A stretch of 64,000 nt of DNA from Ruminococcus_C callidus (GCF_049562855.1 NZ_CP186925.1:372001-436000), one strand, 5' to 3'; shown: positions 16,267 through 24,992, counted from the first letter of the stretch. The notes: a model not told the origin generated them from the sequence alone. Numbers and translations are program-made.

Positions 16267-17733
16267 ATGAGAACTTTAAAACGTATGCTGGCGGCACTGA
16301 TGGCTTTGACAATGGTGGGAGTACTGGGTGCCTGCGGCGGCGGTTCGGACGATTCCAAGAGTGCTTCTTCCTCCGAGGCAGAATCTGCCTATAAGGAAAA
16401 GGACGACGTTGCCATTGATGCTTCTCTGGTAGACGATATGGTCAAGAATGATCCGGACATTAAGGGACAGACCATTTACTGGCTGGCAGACTATGACATC
16501 AACCCGAAGAACAATCAGGACAGAAGCGTTGCCCTGTCGCTGTTCGAGGACAAATATGGTGCAAAGGTGGAGTATGTTTCCTGTACCTCTGACACCAAGT
16601 TTGACACACTGGCAAGCCGTATTCTGGGCGGCGATCCGGTGGACATGTTCCCCTATGAGTGGGACGCTGTGCCCAACGGCGTGACCAAGGAACAGTATCA
16701 GCCGCTGGACGACTATCTGGATCTGAGCGACGACATCTGGTCGGATATGTCAGACGTTATTGAAATGTTCAAGTATAAGGACAAGCATTATGTAGTACCG
16801 TACTGCCTGTCTGATCCGCTGCTGATCACCTATAACCGTTCCCTGTGTGAGGAGAACGGTCTGGACGATCCTTACGAGCTGTACAAGAAGGACAAGTGGG
16901 ACTGGGACGCTTTCATGGACATGATGAAAACGTTCGTTTCCAATGCCAAGGACGGCGAAACCCGCTACGGCATCAACGGCTGGTTTGGTCAGGCAATGGT
17001 GCAGTCTACCGGCGAAACATTTGTCAAGTATGACGGCTCCAAGTTCTCCAACAATATCAGCAATCCGGCAATTGAAGAAGCTGAGGGTGTAATGGAAGAA
17101 ATCATGAGCCTTGGTCTGTATGATCCCACATGGTACGGCTATCTGCCGGACGACGGCTCCACGCTGTTCTTCGGCATGGCAGACTGGGCACTGGGTGCAT
17201 CGAATGTCAAGGCGGATCCGAATCCGGACTATGAAGATGACGGCTTTGTGGAAGAAAACGATCTAATGATCGTACCGTTCCCGAAGCAGCCGGGCAGCGA
17301 TGAATACTATCTGAACTGCAACTTCGGTGCAAAGATGCTGGTCAAGAATTCTGACAAGGGCGATGCAGTTGCAGCGTACATCAAATGTGAGCGTCTGGCA
17401 GCTATGATCGACGAATACAAGGACGCTGCCAAGGAAAAGGCGATCATTCCGGAAGTCAATGCACAGGGCAAGCTGAAGTCCTATGTGACCGAGGAACAGT
17501 ATGATGCGTTGCAGGATTACAAGGATCCGAAGAACATCACACCGGTATTCGACTTCGGCTACGGCATGGGCAGCAGAATGTACGGCGACGGCGAATACAC
17601 CTACGAAACCAGAGGTGTCATGAACAACCTGACCTCTGCACTGCTGAACGGCGACAAGGACTCCTGGGCTGTACTGCGTGACGAGTGGTCCTCTGTGATC
17701 GATGAAGTCATTGATGGCTACAACAACAAATAA
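16267..17733 (+). CDS. Sugar ABC transporter substrate-binding lipoprotein (orphan)
   Basis: A 488-residue family 1 extracellular solute-binding protein. Lipoprotein signal with lipobox LGAC and Cys23, then a Ser/Asp/Lys-rich spacer. The mature part has the usual two-lobe pattern (FEDKYGAKVEYVSC near residue 95, GDPVDMFPYEWDAVPNG, FFGMADWALGAS). Many aromatic residues suggest an oligosaccharide ligand, but this is inference. No permease or ATPase gene is adjacent, so it probably works with a transporter encoded elsewhere. Terminator at 17763-17798. Confidence 0.85.
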   Translation: MRTLKRMLAALMALTMVGVLGACGGGSDDSKSASSSEAESAYKEKDDVAIDASLVDDMVKNDPDIKGQTIYWLADYDINPKNNQDRSVALSLFEDKYGAKVEYVSCTSDTKFDTLASRILGGDPVDMFPYEWDAVPNGVTKEQYQPLDDYLDLSDDIWSDMSDVIEMFKYKDKHYVVPYCLSDPLLITYNRSLCEENGLDDPYELYKKDKWDWDAFMDMMKTFVSNAKDGETRYGINGWFGQAMVQSTGETFVKYDGSKFSNNISNPAIEEAEGVMEEIMSLGLYDPTWYGYLPDDGSTLFFGMADWALGASNVKADPNPDYEDDGFVEENDLMIVPFPKQPGSDEYYLNCNFGAKMLVKNSDKGDAVAAYIKCERLAAMIDEYKDAAKEKAIIPEVNAQGKLKSYVTEEQYDALQDYKDPKNITPVFDFGYGMGSRMYGDGEYTYETRGVMNNLTSALLNGDKDSWAVLRDEWSSVIDEVIDGYNNK

Positions 17734-17762
17734 GACAAATATCCTTCTTTGAGATTTTTTGA

Positions 17763-17798
17763 AAAAAAGCTTCTTCGCGTTGGCGGGGAAGCTTTTTG
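17763..17798 (+). terminator. Terminator after the solute-binding gene
   Basis: Stem AAAAAGCTTC / GAAGCTTTTT followed by T-rich sequence. Confidence 0.8.
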
Positions 17799-17827
17799 TT
17801 GCCTTTTGCAGAAAACTGTGCTATAAT
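17799..17827 (+). promoter_or_regulatory. recG promoter
   Basis: TTGCCT (17799-17804), 17-bp spacer, TATAAT (17822-17827). It overlaps the end of the preceding terminator. Confidence 0.65.
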
Positions 17828-17886
17828 AGAGCGAAAGAGGCTGTGTTCCCTCGAACAACATTTTTTCAGAAAGGAGGAATCGTTTC

Positions 17887-19932
17887 ATGGACGCATTATT
17901 TCAGCCGGTTGCCAACCTGAAAGGCATTGGCACCAAGCGGGCGGAGGCTCTGGAAAAGCTGGGGATCCGCACTCCCTATGATTTGCTGTACCATGTGCCG
18001 CGGGGGTATCTGGACTACAGCCACCCTGTCCCCGTTGCGGCGGCACCTACGGGAGAACCCTGTGTGATTCGGGTGCAGATCGTGCACAAGCTTGCCCCGC
18101 AGTTTATCCGCAAGGGCATGACCATTTTCAAGGCGGTTGCCACGGACGGGCTGAATGACGTGACGGTGATCTTATACAACAACCCCTACGGCTTTCAGGC
18201 TCTGCACACGGGAAGCTGGTACCGCATGTCCGGCAAATTGCAGGGCGGACTGCTGCGGCGGGAAATTTCTGCACCTCACGTGCTGGCGGACGACAGCAAG
18301 GAACTGATCTACCCGTCCTATCCTTTGACCAGCGGCATTACCATGCCGATTCTGGTGCGGGCAGTCAAGCAGGCGATCGAACTGATGCGGCAGCAGCCTT
18401 TCGACTGGATGCCGGAGGAGATGCGTCTGGAACACGGACTGCTGCCCCTGACGGCGGCACTGGAACAGGTGCATTTTCCTGCCAATCCGGCACTGATGGA
18501 AACGGCTCGCCGGCGGCTTGCCTTTGACGAACTGCTGCAATTGCAGCTGGGCATGCTGATACGCCGTGCGGACAACCGGCGGCGGTCTGCCTATCCCATG
18601 CGGCAGGATACCGATCTGGAACCGTTTTACGGGGCGTTGCCGTTTACCATGACGGCAGGACAGAAGCATGCAGTGGAGGAAATTACAGCCGACCTGTGCG
18701 GTGATGCTCCCATGAACCGCCTGTTACAGGGCGATGTGGGCAGCGGGAAAACTGCGGTTGCGGCGGCGGCGTGCTATTTTGCCGCACGGAACGGCATGCA
18801 GTGTGCTCTGATGGCTCCGACGGAAATTCTGGCGGTGCAGCACTATCACACCATGCAGCAGTTTCTGGAGCCGCTGGGCGTGTCTGTGGGGCTGCTCACC
18901 GGCTCTGTCCGTGCCAAGGAACGGCGGGAGATTTACGAAGCACTGGCGGACGGCAGCATGACGCTGGTGGTGGGCACCCATGCGATTTTTCAGAAAGAGG
19001 TTTCCTTTGCACGGCTGGGGCTGGTAATTACGGACGAGCAGCATCGCTTCGGCGTGGCACAGCGGACGCTGCTGGCGGACAAGGGCGGCTGTCCTCACAA
19101 GCTGGTCATGTCGGCGACGCCGATTCCCCGCACGCTGGCTCTGATGATCTACGGCGATCTGGACATTTCTGTTCTGAAAGAACTGCCCCGCGGACGGCTG
19201 CCGGTGCAGACTTTTGCAGTCACCGGAAAGCTGCGGCAGCGGGCGTACAGCTTTATCCGGCAGCAGCTGGAACAGGGGCATCAGGGCTATATTGTCTGCC
19301 CCATGATCGACGATCGGGACGAGAGCGAATTACAGGCGGTTTCCAGCTATGCAGAGTCCATACAGGCAGGGGCGTTCTCTGCCTATCGGGTGGGACTGCT
19401 CCACGGCAGAATGAAGCCGGCAGAGAAGGACAACGTGATGACGGCGTTCCGGAACCATGAACTGGATCTGCTGGTCAGCACCACCGTGATTGAAGTTGGC
19501 GTTGATGTGCCAAACGCTACCATTTTGCTGATCGAAAACGCTGAACGGTTCGGCTTGTCCCAGCTGCACCAGCTGCGGGGCCGCGTGGGACGGGGCAGTG
19601 CACAGAGTTACTGTATCCTCATGACCGACCACGTGACGGAGGACTGCCGCACCCGCATGCAGATCATGAGCCGTACCAACGACGGCTTTCAGATCGCGGA
19701 GGCGGATTTACAGCTGCGGGGGCCGGGGGACTTTTTCGGGCAGCGGCAGCACGGTCTGCCGCCGTTACAGATCGCCGACCTGTCCCATGACACCCAGCTG
19801 CTCCATGAAGTGCAGGAAACGGCAAAAAAAATTCTGGAAAAAGATGCGGATCTGTCGGCTCCCGAACATGGGGCGTTGCGGCTGGAAGTACTGCGGCTGT
19901 TCCGTCGCAGCGGCGAAAATGGCAGAAATTAG
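17887..19932 (+). CDS. recG: ATP-dependent DNA helicase RecG
   Basis: A 681-residue branch-migration helicase for stalled forks and Holliday junctions. N-terminal wedge domain (LKGIGTKRAEALEKLGIRTPYDLLYHVPRGYLD), then the helicase core: GDVGSGKTAVAAAA (Walker A near residue 282), DEQHRFGV, MSATPIPRTLAL, QLHQLRGRVGRG, and the C-terminal GPGDFFGQRQHGLP motif. Full length, with AAAGGAGG upstream of ATG 17887. It stands alone between its own promoter and the tRNA cluster. Confidence 0.97.
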   Translation: MDALFQPVANLKGIGTKRAEALEKLGIRTPYDLLYHVPRGYLDYSHPVPVAAAPTGEPCVIRVQIVHKLAPQFIRKGMTIFKAVATDGLNDVTVILYNNPYGFQALHTGSWYRMSGKLQGGLLRREISAPHVLADDSKELIYPSYPLTSGITMPILVRAVKQAIELMRQQPFDWMPEEMRLEHGLLPLTAALEQVHFPANPALMETARRRLAFDELLQLQLGMLIRRADNRRRSAYPMRQDTDLEPFYGALPFTMTAGQKHAVEEITADLCGDAPMNRLLQGDVGSGKTAVAAAACYFAARNGMQCALMAPTEILAVQHYHTMQQFLEPLGVSVGLLTGSVRAKERREIYEALADGSMTLVVGTHAIFQKEVSFARLGLVITDEQHRFGVAQRTLLADKGGCPHKLVMSATPIPRTLALMIYGDLDISVLKELPRGRLPVQTFAVTGKLRQRAYSFIRQQLEQGHQGYIVCPMIDDRDESELQAVSSYAESIQAGAFSAYRVGLLHGRMKPAEKDNVMTAFRNHELDLLVSTTVIEVGVDVPNATILLIENAERFGLSQLHQLRGRVGRGSAQSYCILMTDHVTEDCRTRMQIMSRTNDGFQIAEADLQLRGPGDFFGQRQHGLPPLQIADLSHDTQLLHEVQETAKKILEKDADLSAPEHGALRLEVLRLFRRSGENGRN

Positions 19933-20026
19933 ACGGCTTTCATGTGCATATCACACAATGGAACAATGTTGAAACTATACAGACATAACAAAGTGTGCGT
20001 TTTTTCGATTTTTTTGAAAAAAACGC

Positions 20027-20055
20027 TTGACAAACCCCTTGCAATGTGATATACT
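20027..20055 (+). promoter_or_regulatory. Promoter of the four-tRNA cluster
   Basis: TTGACA (20027-20032), 17-bp spacer, TATACT (20050-20055). Directly upstream is a GCGTTTTTTC / GAAAAAAACGC hairpin (about 19997-20026) that may serve as the recG terminator. Confidence 0.8.
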
Positions 20056-20107
20056 GTAATAGTCGCCGGTGAGGAAAACACAAAAAACACCGGAAAGACA
20101 AGCAAGT

Positions 20108-20183
20108 GGAAGCTTAGCTCAGCTGGGAGAGCATCTGCCTTACAAGCAGAGGGTCATAGGTTCGAGCCCTATAGTTTCCACCA
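20108..20183 (+). tRNA. tRNA-Val (TAC)
   Basis: Acceptor GGAAGCT / AGTTTCC, D-loop AGCTCAGCTGGGAGAGC, anticodon loop CTTACAA, TTCGAGCC T-arm, encoded CCA. Confidence 0.95.
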
Positions 20184-20186
20184 CAT

Positions 20187-20263
20187 GGTCTGGTAGTTCA
20201 GTTGGTTAGAACGCTGCCCTGTCACGGCAGAGGTCGTGGGTTCGAATCCCATCCAGATCGCCA
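20187..20263 (+). tRNA. tRNA-Asp (GTC)
   Basis: Acceptor GGTCTGG / CCAGATC, anticodon loop CTGTCAC, TTCGAATCC T-arm, encoded CCA. Confidence 0.95.
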
Positions 20264-20284
20264 GCAATGCAGCCTTGCTGTGAT

Positions 20285-20360
20285 GCCTCTGTAGCTCAGT
20301 CGGTAGAGCAGGGGACTGAAAATCCCCGTGTCATTGGTTCGATTCCGATCGGAGGCACCA
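20285..20360 (+). tRNA. tRNA-Phe (GAA)
   Basis: Acceptor GCCTCTG / CGGAGGC, anticodon loop CTGAAAA, TTCGATTCC T-arm, encoded CCA. Confidence 0.95.
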
Positions 20361-20389
20361 TGGAACGTGTTGACTAACACGTTTCGGAT

Positions 20390-20465
20390 GCGGATTTAGC
20401 TCATCTGGTAGAGCGCCACCTTGCCAAGGTGGAGGTAGCGAGTTCGAGCCTCGTAATCCGCTCCA
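20390..20465 (+). tRNA. tRNA-Gly (GCC)
   Basis: Acceptor GCGGATT / AATCCGC, anticodon loop TTGCCAA, TTCGAGCC T-arm, encoded CCA. Confidence 0.95.
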
Positions 20466-20491
20466 TTTGCATTGTATTATCTCTTCCATTG

Positions 20492-20530
20492 TAAAGCACA
20501 CAAGGAACGCTCTTGTGTGCTTTATTTTTT
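20492..20530 (+). terminator. Terminator of the tRNA cluster
   Basis: Stem AAAGCACACAAG / CTTGTGTGCTTT, then ATTTTTT. Confidence 0.9.
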
Positions 20531-20561
20531 GTGTCTGGTCAGGGTGTTCGACAAAAACTGC

Positions 20562-20591
20562 TTGACACAGCCGCGGAATACATGCTATAAT
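20562..20591 (+). promoter_or_regulatory. ymdB promoter fused to a repeat element
   Basis: TTGACA (20562-20567), 18-bp spacer, TATAAT (20586-20591). The last T of the -10 begins the TTCA target duplication of the element at 20595. Confidence 0.8.
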
Positions 20592-20594
20592 TCA

Positions 20595-20687
20595 GGAAAC
20601 ACTGCATAAAGCCCGCCTGACGGCTTTGCACGCAATCTGCCGAAAAAATCTGACGACGCATCTGCACAAGCTTTATGCAGTGTTTCT
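20595..20687 (+). mobile_element. MITE-like element, family A, 93-bp deletion form, TTCA duplication
   Basis: Left end GGAAACACTGCATAAAG and right end CTTTATGCAGTGTTTCT, with about 80 bp of the family interior missing. TTCA at 20591-20594 and 20688-20691. It forms the start of the ymdB leader. Confidence 0.9.
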
Positions 20688-20723
20688 TTCATGCCAGCAC
20701 GCTCTTAGAAAGGGAACCCATAC

Positions 20724-21488
20724 ATGAAACTATTACACATCGGAGATGTTGTCGGTGCAGCGGGCAGCCGCTTTTTGCAGGAACATCTTCCGGCAATCAA
20801 ACGCACACACAAAATCGATATGATTGTTGTCAACGGCGAAAATTCCGCACAGGGAAACGGCATCACCAAGCACTCCATGGAACAGATCTTTTCTGCGGGG
20901 GCAGATGTCATCACCACAGGCAATCACTGCTTCAAGCGGCGGGAGGCAATGGCGATCTACGAAAATCCGGTGGTGCTCCGTCCGGCGAACTATCCGGAGG
21001 GCTGCCCGGGTCACGGGGTATGCACCATTGATTTCGGTCCCTGTCAGGTGGCGGTGCTGAACCTGTCCGGTACGGCGTATCTGGATCCGCTGGATAATCC
21101 GTTTACCATTGCGGAACAGCTTCTGGAGGAGATCGACACTCCGAATATTCTGGTGGATTTCCATGCCGAGGCGACGGCAGAGAAAAAAGCAATGGGCTAT
21201 TTTCTGGCAGGCCGTGTAACGGCAGTGGTGGGAACGCATACTCATGTGCAGACTGCCGACGAAACCATTTTGTCCGAACATACCGGCTATATCACCGACG
21301 TGGGCATGACCGGACCGGAGGAATCGATTCTGGGCGTTGCGGTGCAGCCGGCAATGGATCGGTTCCGTTTCCACTATCCTACACGCTTTACAGAAGGCAG
21401 CGATCCCTGCTTTTTGAACGGCGTAATCGTCACATTTGATGAAAAGTGTGGCAAATGCACGAAAATCGAACGGCTGATTGTTCGATAA
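20724..21488 (+). CDS. ymdB: YmdB-family metallophosphoesterase
   Basis: A 254-residue two-metal phosphodiesterase of the YmdB family, known to hydrolyse 2',3'-cyclic nucleotides and in Bacillus to affect biofilm gene expression. Metal ligands are visible: Asp8 (HIGDVVG), NGENSA near 39, TTGNHCF near 67, VDFHAEATAEK near 150, GTHTHVQTAD near 176. Length matches the family. RBS AAAGGGA before ATG 20724. spoVS follows with its own promoter, a pairing also common in Firmicutes. Confidence 0.92.
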   Translation: MKLLHIGDVVGAAGSRFLQEHLPAIKRTHKIDMIVVNGENSAQGNGITKHSMEQIFSAGADVITTGNHCFKRREAMAIYENPVVLRPANYPEGCPGHGVCTIDFGPCQVAVLNLSGTAYLDPLDNPFTIAEQLLEEIDTPNILVDFHAEATAEKKAMGYFLAGRVTAVVGTHTHVQTADETILSEHTGYITDVGMTGPEESILGVAVQPAMDRFRFHYPTRFTEGSDPCFLNGVIVTFDEKCGKCTKIERLIVR

Positions 21489-21511
21489 TGCACAAATTTT
21501 TCGGGAAGTAC

Positions 21512-21540
21512 TTGCAATTTCAAAGGCTTTGTTGTATAAT
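21512..21540 (+). promoter_or_regulatory. spoVS promoter
   Basis: TTGCAA (21512-21517), 17-bp spacer, TATAAT (21535-21540). It looks like a vegetative promoter; a sigma-H form was not discernible. Confidence 0.65.
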
Positions 21541-21553
21541 GAGGGTGTGTAAG

Positions 21554-21586
21554 GGCAGCACGGTATAAATTTTGTGCGGTGCTGCC
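21554..21586 (+). mobile_element. 33-bp minimal element, family C ends
   Basis: Ends GGCAGCAC / GTGCTGCC with a 17-bp centre; flanks TAAG and TAAA (three of four match). It consists only of two ends back to back. It lies in the spoVS leader. Confidence 0.6.
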
Positions 21587-21710
21587 TAAACCGAGTGCCG
21601 GAAGCCGGAGCAGAACTGATCGGTTTTACACAGATTTGCCGTCGTTTTTTTACAGGCGGAATATCGAATACAACATGGAATCATTGGTTGTACTAAGGGA
21701 GGCTTTTATC

Positions 21711-21971
21711 ATGGAAGTATTGAAAGTATCATCGCACTCATCTCCGAATTCGGTTGCCGGTGCAATTGCCGGCGTGATTCGTGAAAAAAAGATGGTAGAG
21801 GTACAGGCAGTCGGTGCTGGTGCGGCAAATCAGGCAGTAAAAGCAATTGCCATTGCCCGCGGCTATCTTGCTCCGATCGGTGTGGATCTGATCTGCATTC
21901 CGGCGTTTGCCAATATTCAGATTGATGGCGAAGACCGCACTGCAATCAAGCTGATTTGCGAAGAACGGTAA
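21711..21971 (+). CDS. spoVS: Stage V sporulation protein S
   Basis: An 86-residue Alba-fold-like regulator, almost the exact length of B. subtilis SpoVS. MEVLKVSSHSSPNSVAGA and the AVGAGAANQAVKAIAIARG core are diagnostic. ATG 21711 follows AAGGGAGG. SpoVS affects septation and coat formation during sporulation; its presence supports a spore-forming ancestry. Terminator at 21989-22026. Confidence 0.96.
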   Translation: MEVLKVSSHSSPNSVAGAIAGVIREKKMVEVQAVGAGAANQAVKAIAIARGYLAPIGVDLICIPAFANIQIDGEDRTAIKLICEER

Positions 21972-21988
21972 ATTCGTGATACGAACAG

Positions 21989-22026
21989 AACGCTGCCAGT
22001 GCAACAGATCTGGCGGCGTTTTTTTA
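21989..22026 (+). terminator. spoVS terminator
   Basis: Stem AACGCTGCCAG / CTGGCGGCGTT with one mismatch, then seven T. Confidence 0.85.
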
Positions 22027-22036
22027 TAGTTGTTAA

Positions 22037-22371
22037 GGCAATACCGCACAAAGAGCGTCTGGCGACTTTGCACGCCATCTGATTGCAAATTTCCCTTCAG
22101 AGCCTGTTTCGTATCTTCCCGCACGCATCTTGCGTGCATATTTTCCGAGATATTTCGGGAAAATACTCGAAAATCCACAAAGGATTTTCTCCGTTTTTCC
22201 CTTCATCTCTCAAAAAATCTGACGACGCAATCTGCATACGTCAGATACGAAACAGACTCTCATATTTCACAAAAATGCTCGTGAATACATCAAGTATTCA
22301 CTCCGCTTTTTGTTTCATCTGACGAAAAATTTGACGACGCATCTGTCGCACAATCTTTGTGCGGTATTGCC
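22037..22371 (+). mobile_element. MITE-like element, family B long form (335 bp) with TTAA duplication
   Basis: Ends GGCAATACCGCACAAAG / CTTTGTGCGGTATTGCC, TTAA at 22033-22036 and 22372-22375. It contains the nested 162-bp element D at 22099-22260. Nearly identical to the copy at 63562. Confidence 0.92.
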
Positions 22372-22375
22372 TTAA

Positions 22376-22408
22376 GGCGGCATGACACAAGCTTTGTGCA
22401 GTGCTGCC
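22376..22408 (+). mobile_element. 33-bp minimal element, family C ends
   Basis: Reads GGCGGCATGACACAAG then CTTTGTGCAGTGCTGCC: two ~16-bp ends with no interior, directly after the duplication of the 22037 element. Flanks TTAA and TGAT do not match. Confidence 0.5.
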
Positions 22409-22443
22409 TGATGATAAATTCAGGATAATTTTAGGAGTGGATT

Positions 22444-23745
22444 ATGGACTATGATACGTTCGGCACAGCGTTGGACTCTGTGCTGATTCTGGCGGCGGCG
22501 TTGCTGTGCGGACTGCACCTGTGGTTTTCGGCGGCAATGGCATCGGTGCAGAAGCTGGGCGGACAGATGAGCACGCTGGCGGAAGAACACCCGCCCATGC
22601 AGTACTATCTGAAACAAAAGAACCGGCTGCGGATCACGGCAGTGGCGGAGGTGATCTCGTTCACGGCACTGCTGACACTGGCGGCGTACCTGCTGATTTT
22701 TGCAAAGGGCTGGGCACATCACTGGAACATCTGGCTGACACTGCTGCTGCCGGCTGGGGTTTCGCTGACGGCGGCACTGCTGCTGGACGGCTGTGCGAGA
22801 GGACTGGGGCGAAAGCAGGCGGAACTGGTGGCGGGAAAGTCACTGGGATTGGTGAAGCTGGTGGCAGTGCTGTCGCTGCCGGTCTACGGTATCTATGAGG
22901 GTATGGACTGCCTTGCCGGCGGAAAACGTCCGGCAAAGGAACGCGTGACAGAGGAAGATATTCTGCATCTGGTCAACGCCGGCAACGAAAACGGCGTGAT
23001 CGAGGAGCAGCAGCGGGAAATGATTAACAATATCTTTGAATTTGACGATATTCCCATTTCTGATGTCATGACGCACCGGAAGGAACTGGTTGCCATTGAC
23101 GTGGAAATGGCGATTGCCGATGTGGTGAAGCTGGCACAGGACGAGAAATATTCCCGCATGCCGGTGTATCAGGACAACATCGACAATATCATTGGAGTGC
23201 TGAACGCAAAAGACCTGCTGGGGCTGATCGGGCGGCAGGATATTTCCGGATACGGCGTGAGATATTTCATGCGGGAGGCTCTTTTCGTGCCGGAAACGGC
23301 GAAGTGCGATGATGTGCTTTCGGAAATGTCCCGCCAAAAGGCACAAATGGCGATCGTTGTGGACGAGTACGGCGGCACCGCGGGTGTGGTCTGCATGGAG
23401 GATATTCTGGAAGAAATCGTCGGCAATATTCAGGACGAATACGACGAGGAGGAAGCCGAGGTGCATCGGGTGACGGATTCGCTGTACCTCATCAACGGAC
23501 ATGCTGATCCGGAGGAAACGCTGCCGCTATTGGGGCACGAGCTGCCGGCGGATATGGAATTCGACACCATGAGCGGTTTTGTGGTGGATCTGCTGGGGTA
23601 TATTCCGGAGGCACGGGAAAATCCGTCGGTACAGTGGGAAAATATCCGGTTTACGGTGCTGAACATGGAAGAAAACTGGATCTCGCGAATCAAGGCGGAG
23701 ATTCTGCCGGAGCAAACGGCGGAAGAACAGCCGGAAACCAAATAA
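22444..23745 (+). CDS. CorC/HlyC-type CBS-domain membrane protein
   Basis: A 433-residue hemolysin-C/CorC family protein. Three hydrophobic segments lie in the first ~160 residues (about 8-32, 60-85, 92-115), replacing a standard DUF21 domain. A CBS pair follows (VMTHRKELVAIDVEM near 202, SRMPVYQDNIDNIIGVLNAKDLL, AQMAIVVDEYGGTAGVVCMEDILEEIVG), then a CorC_HlyC domain at about 345-420. Relatives take part in Mg/Co efflux; the substrate here is inference. RBS TAGGAG before ATG 22444. Terminator at 23748-23788. Confidence 0.85.
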   Translation: MDYDTFGTALDSVLILAAALLCGLHLWFSAAMASVQKLGGQMSTLAEEHPPMQYYLKQKNRLRITAVAEVISFTALLTLAAYLLIFAKGWAHHWNIWLTLLLPAGVSLTAALLLDGCARGLGRKQAELVAGKSLGLVKLVAVLSLPVYGIYEGMDCLAGGKRPAKERVTEEDILHLVNAGNENGVIEEQQREMINNIFEFDDIPISDVMTHRKELVAIDVEMAIADVVKLAQDEKYSRMPVYQDNIDNIIGVLNAKDLLGLIGRQDISGYGVRYFMREALFVPETAKCDDVLSEMSRQKAQMAIVVDEYGGTAGVVCMEDILEEIVGNIQDEYDEEEAEVHRVTDSLYLINGHADPEETLPLLGHELPADMEFDTMSGFVVDLLGYIPEARENPSVQWENIRFTVLNMEENWISRIKAEILPEQTAEEQPETK

Positions 23746-23747
23746 GG

Positions 23748-23788
23748 CAAAACGCCTGCGGAACCATTGCGTTTCGCGGGCGTTTTTT
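23748..23788 (+). terminator. Bidirectional terminator
   Basis: Stem AAAACGCC(T)GCG / CGCGGGCGTTTT with T run, between the CorC-like gene and the convergent xre gene. Confidence 0.75.
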
Positions 23789-24065
23789 AGTTGCGTTTCA
23801 AATCGTTGATGAGGGCTTGCAGGTGCAGGATCTGTTCGGCAGACAGACCGCTTACGTCCAGCGTCTGTCGGTTTTCCAGCCCGAGCAAATAATCGGCACT
23901 GACCGAAAACGTCTTGGAAATCCGAATCAGCATGTCGATCGACGGCATGATGTTGTTGTTTTCCCAGTTGCTGATGCATTGCTTCGTGACATTCAGGCGT
24001 TTGCCGAATTCCACTTGGTTGATGCCCAGCGAATGACGGAGCTCTCTGATGCGTTCGTCAAACAT
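23787..24065 (-). CDS. XRE-family transcriptional regulator
   Basis: A 92-residue protein with a Cro/C1-type helix-turn-helix at residues 6-60 (IRELRHSLGINQVEFGKRLNVTKQCISNWENNNIMPSIDMLIRISKTFSVSADYLLG) and a short C-terminal tail (LSAEQILHLQALINDL) that may form a coiled helix. It is divergent from the zinc-ribbon membrane gene at 24192 with about 125 bases between the start codons, so it may control that gene and itself. Confidence 0.88.
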   Translation of the reverse strand: MFDERIRELRHSLGINQVEFGKRLNVTKQCISNWENNNIMPSIDMLIRISKTFSVSADYLLGLENRQTLDVSGLSAEQILHLQALINDLKRN

Positions 24066-24113
24066 GACAATACCTCCTAGTAAAATTTCTAAATACTATT
24101 ATATAAAAATTGC

Positions 24114-24142
24114 TTGACAATATTGAAATACTGTGGTATACT
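24114..24142 (+). promoter_or_regulatory. Promoter of the zinc-ribbon membrane gene with a small inverted repeat
   Basis: TTGACA (24114-24119), 17-bp spacer, TATACT (24137-24142). ATAC-TGTG-GTAT (24129-24140) forms an inverted repeat across the -10 box, a possible site for the divergent XRE protein. Confidence 0.65.
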
Positions 24143-24191
24143 GATATTGGACAACAGTGCAGATCGCACTGGAAAAAAGGAGGAATGTGTT

Positions 24192-24932
24192 ATGTATTGT
24201 AAGAATTGCGGGAAAGAAATGAATGAGTATGGGATTTGTACAAATTGTGGTTGGCGATATAGTGCTGTACAGACAAGACAAATTCCGAAAAGGAAGAATA
24301 CTCTTCCGATTGTGTACATCATAGTGGTTGGACTGATAACGATTTTGCTTTTAATCTCGAACTGGGGAAACGGTCTAAGTGCAGAAACAATAGGGCTTGA
24401 AGCAAAGGGCGGAAGTATCTGGTATTTATTGTATGGAATAGTGATGTACGCACCGGCTTATTTTTTGTTGCAGCGAAAAAAATTGAGATGGTGTGCCTTA
24501 TTTCTGTTAGTGGGTGCTGCGATATACATTGGAACATTCTATTTGACAAATCAAGATTATGTGAATCAACTTTTTGATACGTTAGATACCCAAACTTCAT
24601 CAAGTGATGATGTATGGGGACAGATTTATAATGCAATTCAATCCGAAGCAGATAAAGACTATCAGGAAGAAGTTCTAATGCAAGAAATTATTGCGGATTG
24701 CTTGCGTGCTGCCTATACAGCGTTTATTTTTGCAACGGCAGTTCCGTCGATTGTATTATCTGCGGCAATACTTTTTACTGTAGATAAAAAAGTATATACA
24801 GCACTTCTGATTGTATCTTGTATCCTCGCACTATTTCTCACTAGCATAAATTCTGTCATGCTTCTTTTTATGGGGCTTTCTATTCGAAAAGACTATGATC
24901 TTTTATTGCTGGAACGGAAACAAAAGAATTGA
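24192..24932 (+). CDS. Zinc-ribbon membrane protein
   Basis: A 246-residue protein starting at ATG 24192 after AAGGAGG. Its N-terminus is a compact zinc ribbon (CKNCGKEMNEYGICTNCG, four Cys in 18 residues). Five hydrophobic segments follow (about residues 40-62, 77-95, 102-120, 175-198, 205-232), with an acidic extracytoplasmic-size loop between the third and fourth. Unknown function. It is more AT-rich than the neighbouring housekeeping genes, as is its xre partner, which suggests acquisition. Confidence 0.7.
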   Translation: MYCKNCGKEMNEYGICTNCGWRYSAVQTRQIPKRKNTLPIVYIIVVGLITILLLISNWGNGLSAETIGLEAKGGSIWYLLYGIVMYAPAYFLLQRKKLRWCALFLLVGAAIYIGTFYLTNQDYVNQLFDTLDTQTSSSDDVWGQIYNAIQSEADKDYQEEVLMQEIIADCLRAAYTAFIFATAVPSIVLSAAILFTVDKKVYTALLIVSCILALFLTSINSVMLLFMGLSIRKDYDLLLLERKQKN

Positions 24933-24954
24933 ACCGATAGAATGTAAACAACGG

Positions 24955-24992
24955 GAAAACAGGCTTTGGCGGTGTGTCGTCAGAGCCTGTTT
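24955..24992 (+). terminator. Terminator after the zinc-ribbon gene
   Basis: Stem AAAACAGGCT / AGCCTGTTTT with a GTCG-rich upper part. Confidence 0.7.
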
